A stretch of 64,000 nucleotides of DNA, from the NCBI GenBank assembly GCA_963747535.1, contig CAVVFX010000017.1:558001-622000 (forward strand), written 5' to 3'. The stretch's first letter is position 1. Each line of letters starts with the position of its first letter. The DNA comes from CAVVFX01 sp963747535 (GTDB lineage Bacteria; Acidobacteriota; Terriglobia; Bryobacterales; Bryobacteraceae). Below the pieces are notes generated by a model. That model had not been told where the DNA came from and made no database searches. It was given only the letters and a program-made list of their open reading frames with translations. Positions 26,134 through 34,695 of the stretch are shown here, piece by piece. The translations under genes and the position numbers were made by a program.

Positions 26134-26208
26134 GTAAATCGCTTCCTTATTTTACGATGCTTGCGAACCGGGGAATCCCTGCGGCCTCGCAATGCATCTC
26201 AAGAACGC

Positions 26209-26796
26209 ATGGCCAAATTGCCCGATTCAGCGTTGGACGTCCTGTTCCGCGAAGCTCGCACCCACCGTGCCTGGCTCCCGGCTCCCGTGCCTGACGAGGT
26301 CATCCACCAGATGTACGACCTCTTCAAAATGGGGCCGACGAGTGCCAACTCCTGTCCAGGCCGCGTGGTTTTCGTCAAATCGGCGGAGGCCAAAGAACGG
26401 CTGGTGCCGGCTCTCGCACCGGGCAACATGGAGAAGACGCGCACGGCTCCGCTCACGGCGATTGTCGCGTATGATCTCGAGTTCTACGAAAGGATGCCGG
26501 AGTTGAATCCGTACATGGATGGCAAGGCGATATTTGGCGGCAATCCCGAATTGACCCAGGAGACCGCATTTCGCAACGGCAGTCTGCAGGGAGGTTACCT
26601 GATCATCGCAGCCCGGGCGTTGGGACTGGACTGCGGTCCCATGTCCGGGTTCGAACCCGACAAAGTCAACGCGGAGTTCTTCCCCGACGGCAAATGGAAG
26701 GTGAACTTCATTTGCAATCTGGGTTACGGAGATCCTTCGAAGCTTTTTCCGCGGCTGCCGCGATTGCCGTTTGAGGAAGCCTGCCGGATTCTGTAA
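26209..26796 (+). CDS. Nitroreductase family protein, RutE/HadB-like
   Basis: About 195 residues from ATG 26209; a TTG at 26161 would add an uncharacteristic leader. 'ALDVLFREARTHRAWLPAPV', 'LFKMGPTSANSCPGRVVFVK' and 'GGYLIIAARALGLDCGPMSG' match the RutE subgroup of FMN-dependent nitroreductases, which reduces malonic semialdehyde to 3-hydroxypropionate in uracil breakdown. 'TSANS' and the Arg near 'THRAW' contact FMN in relatives. No rut genes surround it, so the true substrate may differ (a generic NAD(P)H:enal or semialdehyde reductase). Monocistronic, followed by a long intergenic gap. Confidence 0.85.
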   Translation: MAKLPDSALDVLFREARTHRAWLPAPVPDEVIHQMYDLFKMGPTSANSCPGRVVFVKSAEAKERLVPALAPGNMEKTRTAPLTAIVAYDLEFYERMPELNPYMDGKAIFGGNPELTQETAFRNGSLQGGYLIIAARALGLDCGPMSGFEPDKVNAEFFPDGKWKVNFICNLGYGDPSKLFPRLPRLPFEEACRIL

Positions 26797-27236
26797 TTAC
26801 CCCAGTAGATTTGTCACGAGCACCTCGTGGCCCAAAAATGCCGCCGTCAACACAACCTCTCAACCGTGCGCACGTGAAGTATTCGCCGCAAGGCTTAGGT
26901 TAGTACATCGTTTCATAAATACGGCCTCGTATTCTCACAGTCAATCGCACCGACTCCCTAACGGTCGCGTCTCAGTAACCGGACACTTCTGGGAGTCGGT
27001 GTGGCAGAATACGTTGGCGAACTTTCTGAAAAGCTGTAGTTAGTTCAAGCTGGGAAGTTAGAGGAATACTCTTGCTACGTTGGCTTGTGCCTTCGTGTTG
27101 ATCGAATTGAGCTGCGGACGGTTGAACACGGCGTTGCGTCTCGACGTGGAACCCCCATGCGCTAGTCATTTTTTTGTTGTACACTCCCAAAATGTCCTTG
27201 GGGCAGTAAAAAATCGACTATGAGGTAAATTCGCAT
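26797..27236. other. Gene-free stretch upstream of a receptor gene
   Basis: About 440 bp without a convincing gene. It is more AT-rich near its end and holds a degenerate copy of repeat family 1 at 26948-26975 (ACTCCCTAACGGTCGCGTCT). GAGG at 27222-27225 is the likely ribosome site of the receptor gene. The promoter for the receptor should lie here, but no clear -35/-10 can be named. Confidence 0.5.
26948..26975 (+). repeat. Dispersed repeat core (family 1, CCCT-ACGGTC variant)
   Basis: CACCGACTCCCTAACGGTCG then CGTCTCAG; compare CACCGCTCCCTCGCGGTCGC at 37822 and AACCGCTCCCTCACGGTCAC at 48339. Confidence 0.6.
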
Positions 27237-30200
27237 ATGCGAACCACGTTGCTTTTCATAGCAGTCGTTTGCTTTGGACTTCCCGTGTTGGGCCAGACTT
27301 TCGGAGAGATTACAGGAAGAGTCAATGATCCGAGCGGAGCCGGGGTACCCAACGCAGTTCTAACCTTAACTAACACCAGCACCAATTCCGTGCGTCAAAC
27401 CGACAGCACCAGCGCTGGAGACTACTCTTTCCCTTCAGTGCCACCCGGCACTTACAATGTGAAGGCGGAACATCCCGGTTTCAAGGTCGAGAGCAGCCTC
27501 AACGTCGAGGTTCAGGTGCAACAAACCGTCCGTCTGGATGTCACACTTCAGGTTGGTCAGGTTTCCGAAACGGTTGAGGTTTCGGCCGCAGCGAATCTGT
27601 TGCAGGCCGAAAACGCGACCCTCGGCAGCGTGATCAGCAACACCAGCATCGTCGAACTTCCACTCAACGGGCGCGAGTACTTGAACCTGGTGGCGCTAAA
27701 TTCGAATGTCAACACGCTTTCGCCGGCGGCTGGTCAGTCCCAGTCCCGGCAAGGCGGCGACCGTTCGAACCAGTCGATCTCGGCCGGCGGGAACCGCATC
27801 TTTTTCGACTATTTCACGCTCGATGGAGTCAACAACACAGACCCGGACTTCAACACTTATATTGTGCTTCCCTCGATCGATGCCATCCAGGAATTCAAGG
27901 TGCAGACCGGTGTGTACCCGGCGGAATTCGGTCATGGGGCGACGCAGATCAACGTGCTCACCAAATCCGGCGGCAACGTCTATCACGGTGCGCTGTTCGA
28001 GTTCCTGCGCAATGACGATATGGACGCCAACAACGCGTATGCTTTCACCGCCAATCGTCCTATCAAGTCGCCTTTCAAGTGGAACGATTATGGTTATGAG
28101 CTCGACGGTCCCGTCGTCATTCCGAAGCTTTTCAACGGCCGGAACAAACTTTTTTTCATGTCCAATTTTGAAACGCTGGTGCAGCGGCAGAGTGCGCAGG
28201 CCATCTACTCCCTGCCGACGGCCGCCATGCAGCAAGGCAACTTCAGCGGCTTTACCACTATCTACCAATCCGGCACGGGGATTCCTTATCCGAACAACAC
28301 CATCCCTACGAGCCAGCTCAGTCCGACCTCGCTGCAACTGTTGAAGTACTACGACACTCCGAACTTGCCGGGCCTGGTAAACAATTACACCCAGTACAAC
28401 TCAAGTCCGTTCAACCGCGACGGCTTCATCATCCGCATGGATTTCGTCGAATCCTCGAAATCACAGTGGAGCGGCCGTTATAGCTGGGGTAGTGAAGTTC
28501 AAAAAAACGGCGGCCTGACCATCACGGGAACCAAGATCACTACGGGATACGAGCAGTACCTCGGTTCGAACACGCGCGTTCTTTCGCCCAATCTCGTGAA
28601 CGAAGCGCGCTTCGGTTACTCGCGCCTCTTCAACGCGATTAGCACCGCCGACGCATTCAGCGTCAACACCGTGGGCACGTTGGGCATTCCCAATTTGGAG
28701 GCAGGCCCGCCGGTTCAATGGGGCATACCGTCCGTTTCTTTCAGCGGAGACGGTTTCAGCGCCCTCGGCGATGGGAGCGACGATCCCTATCAGATCTCCG
28801 ACAACACCACTCAGTTCGTCGATAATCTCTCCTGGATCAGGGGCAAACATACCTTCAGGTTCGGGTTCGAATACAATCGCCAGAATTTCGATCAGTACGG
28901 CAATCAATTCTTGCGTGGCCAATTTACCTTCTCTGCCAACGCCACGCAGAGCTTAACCCATACCGGCGGCGACGCTTTCGCCGAATTTATGCTGGGCGAC
29001 ATGTTTCAATCCACGGTAGCCTTCCAGGCTGCCAACGCGCCTAACCAGCGCAATGTAGAGGCGGCGTTCGCAGACGATACCTGGAAGATCACGCCCAAAC
29101 TAACGTTGTCCTTGGGCTTGCGGTATGAGTTGACACCTCCTTTCACCGATACGGCGAACAACCTGTTCAGCATCGTGATCCCGCAAATATTAGCCGTCTC
29201 CGCCGTGCCGCAGTCCAGCGGACTCTGGCCTTACATGATCCGGCAGGGGAACTGCTCGAACCCATATACGGCCAACCCATCCCTTCCCTTCATCTGGGCC
29301 CAGACTCCCGCTGTCTGTAGCAACGGTCTCTATAACAACCAGCTTCAAAAAGTGAGGTACAACGACTTCGCACCGCGCATCGGCATCGCCTGGTCGCCCG
29401 ATAGCAAGACGGTGATCCGCGCAGCCATGGGAGAGTTCTTCGTGCAGGACAACGGCAACTCGATGTACTTTGACCCGGCACGCAATATCGGCGTGCGTCT
29501 CACCCTCACTGCCACCACCGGTGGGACAACCTGGTCCTCAGGATCGGGAGTCCAATCGGGGTTGCCCGCCACCTACGCTAATGCCGTCACTCCGCCTGGC
29601 GCCGGGGGATTACCAACCCCTTTTCCACCGCCTTACGGTTATGTCGCCGCCTACAGCCACCACACGTCGTACACAGAGCAGTACCTGTTCAACGTGCAGC
29701 GCCAACTCGCCGGGGACTGGGCGATTGAGGTCGGCTACCTGGGTTCGGAGAGCCATCACCTCTACGGCTTCCAGAACGCCAACCAAGGCATACCCGGAAC
29801 AGTGGGCAGTACCATATCGCGTCTTCCGTTCGCCGATTTCGGCGTGATCCAGTTGGTCTACGACGGCATCAACGCCCAATACAACTCGCTGTCGTTCAAG
29901 GTAACCAAGCGTTTCAGCAAGGGCATGAGCGTCCTCAGCAACTTCACCTGGTCCAAATCGATTGATGACTCGAGCGGCATTCGCGTGCAGGGCTATGACT
30001 CGCTGTTCCCCCAGAACAGCTATTGCATAAAGTGCGAAACGGGCCTCTCAGCCTTCAATGTGCCGCTACGTTGGATCACCTCTGTCCTGTATGAATTGCC
30101 GATCGGAAAAGGGAAAGCCCTGAATATTACCAACGGCTTCGCCAATGCAATCGTCGGCGGCTGGCAAACCGGCGGCAGCATGACCGTCCAGGACGGCATA

Positions 30201-30650
30201 CCGGTAAGCTTGACGATCGGCGGTGTGGACAACTCGCAAACTGACGAGGCTTATGACCGGCCGAACTATGTGGGCGGTCCCGTTAATGCTCCGAGCCAAA
30301 GTACCGCGGACTGGTACAACCGGGCTGCGTTCGTCGAAGCTCCGCCAGGCGAGTTCGGCAACGTAGGACGGAACACCGCGACTTCTCCGGGGGTTTTCAA
30401 CATCGATGCCGAACTGCACAAATCGTGGAAAATGCCCTACAATGAGCATCACGAGCTAATACTGCGGTTCGAAGCTTTCAATGTTCTGAACCATCCCAAT
30501 TGGGGCGAGCCCAACCCCAACATTCTGCAGGGATCGACACTCCCGGGTCAGCCGGCCACGGCGGCGCGCTCCGGATTTGGCGCCATCAGCGGCCTCGCCT
30601 CCGGGACCACGATGCGTCAATTGCAGATCGCATTGAAGTATACGTTCTGA
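27237..30650 (+). CDS. Oar-like TonB-dependent receptor
   Basis: 1137 residues. Signal peptide ends near 'GLPVLGQ'. The regulatory Ig domain ('GEITGRVNDPSGAGVPNAVL', 'VPPGTYNVKAEHPGFK') is followed by the plug ('LGSVISNTSIVELPLNGREY') and a large barrel. Barrel marks include 'YHGALFEFLRNDDMDANN', 'TFRFGFEYNRQNFDQYG', 'NDFAPRIGIAWSPDSKTVIR' and the final 'MRQLQIALKYTF' with C-terminal Phe. Ribosome site GAGG about 12 nt before ATG 27237. It probably transports or binds an unknown large nutrient; no companion lipoprotein or enzyme is adjacent. It is convergent with a second receptor gene. Confidence 0.92.
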   Translation: MRTTLLFIAVVCFGLPVLGQTFGEITGRVNDPSGAGVPNAVLTLTNTSTNSVRQTDSTSAGDYSFPSVPPGTYNVKAEHPGFKVESSLNVEVQVQQTVRLDVTLQVGQVSETVEVSAAANLLQAENATLGSVISNTSIVELPLNGREYLNLVALNSNVNTLSPAAGQSQSRQGGDRSNQSISAGGNRIFFDYFTLDGVNNTDPDFNTYIVLPSIDAIQEFKVQTGVYPAEFGHGATQINVLTKSGGNVYHGALFEFLRNDDMDANNAYAFTANRPIKSPFKWNDYGYELDGPVVIPKLFNGRNKLFFMSNFETLVQRQSAQAIYSLPTAAMQQGNFSGFTTIYQSGTGIPYPNNTIPTSQLSPTSLQLLKYYDTPNLPGLVNNYTQYNSSPFNRDGFIIRMDFVESSKSQWSGRYSWGSEVQKNGGLTITGTKITTGYEQYLGSNTRVLSPNLVNEARFGYSRLFNAISTADAFSVNTVGTLGIPNLEAGPPVQWGIPSVSFSGDGFSALGDGSDDPYQISDNTTQFVDNLSWIRGKHTFRFGFEYNRQNFDQYGNQFLRGQFTFSANATQSLTHTGGDAFAEFMLGDMFQSTVAFQAANAPNQRNVEAAFADDTWKITPKLTLSLGLRYELTPPFTDTANNLFSIVIPQILAVSAVPQSSGLWPYMIRQGNCSNPYTANPSLPFIWAQTPAVCSNGLYNNQLQKVRYNDFAPRIGIAWSPDSKTVIRAAMGEFFVQDNGNSMYFDPARNIGVRLTLTATTGGTTWSSGSGVQSGLPATYANAVTPPGAGGLPTPFPPPYGYVAAYSHHTSYTEQYLFNVQRQLAGDWAIEVGYLGSESHHLYGFQNANQGIPGTVGSTISRLPFADFGVIQLVYDGINAQYNSLSFKVTKRFSKGMSVLSNFTWSKSIDDSSGIRVQGYDSLFPQNSYCIKCETGLSAFNVPLRWITSVLYELPIGKGKALNITNGFANAIVGGWQTGGSMTVQDGIPVSLTIGGVDNSQTDEAYDRPNYVGGPVNAPSQSTADWYNRAAFVEAPPGEFGNVGRNTATSPGVFNIDAELHKSWKMPYNEHHELILRFEAFNVLNHPNWGEPNPNILQGSTLPGQPATAARSGFGAISGLASGTTMRQLQIALKYTF

Positions 30651-30673
30651 AGGTAGGCTTCGTAATTGGGAGG

Positions 30674-30709
30674 ACGGCCGCAGTCAAGGGCAAGACTTGG
30701 TGCGGCCGT
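30674..30709 (+). terminator. Probable terminator after the receptor gene
   Basis: ACGGCCGCA (30674-30682) pairs perfectly with TGCGGCCGT (30701-30709) and is followed by TCTTCT, 24 bp after the receptor stop. Confidence 0.55.
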
Positions 30710-30743
30710 TCTTCTGGAGGACGGTTCCCGATCTCGCGAAGGC

Positions 30744-30767
30744 GGGACGCCCGTTTCCGAGCGTCCC
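30744..30767. terminator. Hairpin between convergent receptor genes
   Basis: GGGACGC (30744-30750) pairs with GCGTCCC (30761-30767); it sits just downstream of the minus-strand receptor stop at 30776 and could end transcription from both sides. Confidence 0.5.
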
Positions 30768-30775
30768 TGCAGCGA

Positions 30776-33700
30776 TTAGAACGTTATCCGGCCCGAGAAC
30801 TGAATCTGGCGCGGCGTCCAGTAGGAAGTCTGAAGAGACTCTGTCCCGTCCACCGCACTCGGGTTGACGCGGCCTTGAATATTGAACGCATTGAAGGCAT
30901 CGACGTTCACTCTCAGTTTGATCCGCTCGGTAATCGAAAAGACCTTATACAGCGAGATGTCGGCCTCAAAGTTCATAGGGCCGAGCAGGATGGTCTGCGC
31001 GAATGGATTGCCGGGGGCGACCACCGTACTGACGCTGGATGTCACCGCTGCCGAAGGTCCGGGTGCGTACGCGGTTGCCACTACATTTCCGTTCTTCAGA
31101 GTGACATTCACGTTGTTGTTGCCGAAATTCGAGGTGCCGGGGGTGTTGTTAATCGGCGCTTCATAAGGAACGTAGTTGGCGGGCAGACCCTTTATCTGGC
31201 TGAGCGCGGTTGGCGCAATGTAGCCGTTGTACCACAGGTATTCGGGATGGCAAACGCCGCTGCGGCAATCGGTGACGGGTATGCCGCTCCCATAGACCTG
31301 CAACGGAGCGGTAGCGCCCCAGTTGTTCGCGGCAACCTGGAACGATTGGGATATCTGCTGCCCGACAAAGGCCACCTGGTAGCCACCGATCAGCGCATCG
31401 ACGAACTTGTTGGCATTGCGCAAGAAGCGTTTTCCCTTGCCTACCGGTAGATCCACGATCCCGTTGAATTGAAGGTGATATTCGGGAATCGCGGTATCGA
31501 CGTGATAGTTTTCCCAGCGATTCAATGCCTGGCTCGGATCAGTTAGTGTGCCAGGACTGATATTCGACGGAATGACGCCAGGAGCAAAATCCGCCGCCGG
31601 ATAGAGAATGCCGTCCCGGAAGGTATTTCCGCCGACCCGGAAGGCGCGCGAATACACCCAATAGATCTGGAAAGCGATTCCGTGCTTGAATGGCCGCTGA
31701 TAGTTGAGCTGCAGTGCGCTGTCGTTGGACCAACCCGTTTTCTGGGAAAGCGTGTTGCCGCCCCAGGTGGTATTGTCATAGGGATTCGTCGCGACCGATG
31801 CCAAAGCTCCAGTCGGAGGCGTCGTTCCAGTGTTCGTCTCCCACACATAAGTGGAGGGGGATTGATTGTATTTAAAGTTCTGATCGAGATTCCATCCGTG
31901 CGTGTAGACGTACGTGACGCGGAACACCGAGCCGTCTTTGAGAGGTTGCTCTACGGTAAAGTTGACGTCCCGGACGTGAGCGGGAGGATAGTTCGCTGCG
32001 AGTGTTTCGGAGGTCGAGATACCGGGAAGCAGCGCGTTAACCGAATTGGTGTTCACGACGCCCGAGCTGTTTTGCCCGGCGATGACGGTCTGCGGCCCGC
32101 GCAGGAGTAAGTTGGGCAAGCCGTCCGGCGCATAAGCAGCGCTGGTGTAACTCTGGGAATAACTAGCGGTAAAGGGGTAGTTGGCGGTGAGGTAACGGAC
32201 GGAATTGCGTATTGGCACGGGATAGAGGAACTCGCCGTAGCCTCCGCGGATCACGGTGCCCCATTTGGCGAATGGAGGAGTGTACGCAAACCCCAGGCGC
32301 GGGTTGAAATTCGCCATGTTGTTGTAGATACCCGACGCCGGTAGCCCGGCCTGCTGGGGGGTTTCGAACTTAACCCCTATGTTCTGCAGATTGGTGACGA
32401 GCGCCTGCGTCGTAAGCCCGTTTTGTATGTAATAGGAGAGCGGCTGAGCCAGCACCAGGGCGTCATGATTGAGATCGAAAGTGACGAAATTATCATTGCC
32501 GGAGTGCGGGGCCGGATGCATCTCCAAGCGGAGCCCGGCGTTGACGGTGAGACGCTCGTTCACGCGCCAGTTGTCTTGAATATAGGAGTCAATCTCCTGC
32601 TCGCGGTAGTGCCCGAACGGCGCGTTCTTCTGCTGGCTGTACGAATCCGCGGCCCCCAGGAAGAAATCCGCATCCGCGTATCCGGTATTCGTTTTGGCGA
32701 GGTAATTGGCGCCGGATGTCGGGTCGTAGAGGGCGGTGGCGAGGTTGGAGAAGGCGATCGTGTCGGCCGACCGGTCGGATAGATAGCCAAATCGTTCGTG
32801 CCGGTAGCGGCCGCCAAACGTGAACTGATGCTTGCCGCGAACCAGCGTCAGGTTGTCGTCGAGAGTCGACAGGATCTGGCTCATGCCGTAATTGAACTGA
32901 GAACCTCCGTAGGGCATGATCAGGTTGGAGCCGATGGTCGGAAAGCCCACCTGCCCGAAGTTATTGGGCAGCCCCAACTGCGCTTCATAATTCTGATTTG
33001 AAATATTGTTTCCCTGGACATACATCCTCTGCCATTGCTGGCTCAAAATAGTTTCGGAAAAGAATGTGGGGGAGAACACGTGCGAGTACCCGAGCGCTCC
33101 GCTGATGGTCTGGATCGGCTGATCCTGGTAGCCCGTCGCGCCCGCCGGCAGACCACCACCCGCGATGTTGGCCGGCGAATTGAACGGGTAGTTGCGTAGA
33201 GCCTGCTGCGTCTGATCGATGTCGGTGAAGCGGAAGTACACGCGGTTGTTTTGGTCGAAAACATGGTCGAGGCGCACGGTAACGTTCGGGACCGTCTGCT
33301 GGGTTTCATTTATCGCGTTAAAGTTGGAGTTGACGAGGGGGTTATCGCTGCTGGTGGGCAGCGGAGTCGCGGCATAGATCGCCTTGGCCAGCGGACTTTC
33401 GCGCGTGATCGGGATCTGGTTGCCGGGGAACGGCGTGCGCTGCAAGGTGCCCGCCTGGGTGGTATTCGGGTCGTAGAGGATTTGTTCGACACCCGAGCTA
33501 TTGATCAATCCGCTGAAGTCGCCGTTTCGCATGGCTACGGTAGGAACGGTGGTCAGCTCATTCGAGGATTGCCGCAGCGAGAAGCGCTCCCAGGCGAAAA
33601 AGAAGAAGGACTTGTTCTTGCCGTCGTAGAGTTTGGGCACGCTGATTGGTCCGCCCACGGAGGCGCCCCATTCGTTGCGCACCAGGTGAGGCGCGGCATA

Positions 33701-34522
33701 GTTGGCAGGATTCTGACGGGCTTTGGCGATACCGAAATAGTTGTTCCGCGCGGTTTCGAACGCCGAACCATGGAAATCGTTGGTGCCCGACTTAGTGGTA
33801 AGGATGACGGTGGCCGGCGTGGCGAACTGCGCGCTGGAGTTGAGCGTCTCGAATTTGGCCTCCTGCACGGCATCCGGGTCGGGCAGCGTGGATTGTGCCG
33901 AATTGGCTTCACCGCCGAAATTACGATTGGTCATCGGAGCCCCGTCCTGGGAATACTCCATTCCCTCTCCCATCAGTCCGTTCGCCCGGGTACCGTTGGA
34001 CTCGAGACCCGGCACCGTGTTCTGGGCGAGTCCCAGCACGTTGCGTCCATTCTGCGGGAGCTGGTCTATTCGGTTGGAGTCGAGTTGCGTGCTGACCGTG
34101 CCGCTGTCGTAGGTCGCGAGAACAACCGTGTCTGCCGACACCGTCACCTGCTCCGCCACATCACCAACCGTAAGCTTGGGATTCAGCACGGCAACCTGCG
34201 CGTCCTGAAGCGCCACCACTGTCTGGTACTTCTTCATCCCCTTCGCGGTGAAGGTCACGGTGTAGTTGCCCGCGAACAGGCCCGGCACCGAGTAAAAGCC
34301 GCTGCTGTTCGAAGTCGTGTCGTTGGTTACGCCGGTGCTTTGATTAACTACATGGACTGAACCGCCGGGTATCGCGGATGACGTAGCATCTTGAATGGTC
34401 CCTTGAATCGATCCTGCCCCGCTCTGCGCGAGCACCCCGGTTGGGCCGATCAGCAAACTGACTACTACAACCAGGAAGGCCTCTAAGTTGTTCTTTGTTT
34501 GACCCTGAATTTTCCTTTGCAT
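30776..34522 (-). CDS. Oar-like TonB-dependent receptor, large
   Basis: About 1248 residues from ATG 34522, chosen because GAGGAG lies 4-5 nt upstream; two upstream in-frame ATGs (34534, 34567) are less well placed. After a signal peptide (ending 'IGPTGVLAQ') comes the regulatory domain ('GSIQGTIQDATSSAIPGGSV'), the plug ('SNRIDQLPQNGRNVLGLAQN') and a barrel about 120 residues longer than the other two receptors here. The end is 'YWTPRQIQFSGRITF' with terminal Phe. The segment 'GLMGEGMEYSQDGAPMTNRN' is typical of this subfamily. Ligand unknown. A TMTC-like gene lies upstream on the same strand. Confidence 0.92.
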   Translation of the reverse strand: MQRKIQGQTKNNLEAFLVVVVSLLIGPTGVLAQSGAGSIQGTIQDATSSAIPGGSVHVVNQSTGVTNDTTSNSSGFYSVPGLFAGNYTVTFTAKGMKKYQTVVALQDAQVAVLNPKLTVGDVAEQVTVSADTVVLATYDSGTVSTQLDSNRIDQLPQNGRNVLGLAQNTVPGLESNGTRANGLMGEGMEYSQDGAPMTNRNFGGEANSAQSTLPDPDAVQEAKFETLNSSAQFATPATVILTTKSGTNDFHGSAFETARNNYFGIAKARQNPANYAAPHLVRNEWGASVGGPISVPKLYDGKNKSFFFFAWERFSLRQSSNELTTVPTVAMRNGDFSGLINSSGVEQILYDPNTTQAGTLQRTPFPGNQIPITRESPLAKAIYAATPLPTSSDNPLVNSNFNAINETQQTVPNVTVRLDHVFDQNNRVYFRFTDIDQTQQALRNYPFNSPANIAGGGLPAGATGYQDQPIQTISGALGYSHVFSPTFFSETILSQQWQRMYVQGNNISNQNYEAQLGLPNNFGQVGFPTIGSNLIMPYGGSQFNYGMSQILSTLDDNLTLVRGKHQFTFGGRYRHERFGYLSDRSADTIAFSNLATALYDPTSGANYLAKTNTGYADADFFLGAADSYSQQKNAPFGHYREQEIDSYIQDNWRVNERLTVNAGLRLEMHPAPHSGNDNFVTFDLNHDALVLAQPLSYYIQNGLTTQALVTNLQNIGVKFETPQQAGLPASGIYNNMANFNPRLGFAYTPPFAKWGTVIRGGYGEFLYPVPIRNSVRYLTANYPFTASYSQSYTSAAYAPDGLPNLLLRGPQTVIAGQNSSGVVNTNSVNALLPGISTSETLAANYPPAHVRDVNFTVEQPLKDGSVFRVTYVYTHGWNLDQNFKYNQSPSTYVWETNTGTTPPTGALASVATNPYDNTTWGGNTLSQKTGWSNDSALQLNYQRPFKHGIAFQIYWVYSRAFRVGGNTFRDGILYPAADFAPGVIPSNISPGTLTDPSQALNRWENYHVDTAIPEYHLQFNGIVDLPVGKGKRFLRNANKFVDALIGGYQVAFVGQQISQSFQVAANNWGATAPLQVYGSGIPVTDCRSGVCHPEYLWYNGYIAPTALSQIKGLPANYVPYEAPINNTPGTSNFGNNNVNVTLKNGNVVATAYAPGPSAAVTSSVSTVVAPGNPFAQTILLGPMNFEADISLYKVFSITERIKLRVNVDAFNAFNIQGRVNPSAVDGTESLQTSYWTPRQIQFSGRITF

Positions 34523-34695
34523 CACACTCCTCATTTCAATTCGATACAGGACGCCCGAATGCGCCAAGAAAGAGCGCCATAAATTTGACTCAAACTGTCG
34601 CGAGACCCTGTATTCTGGACCTTATATCAAAACCAGGAAAGCCGTGCAATGGGGCGGTGCGAATGAGAGGCTGGGTGACTGGCGCTCGGGGCGCG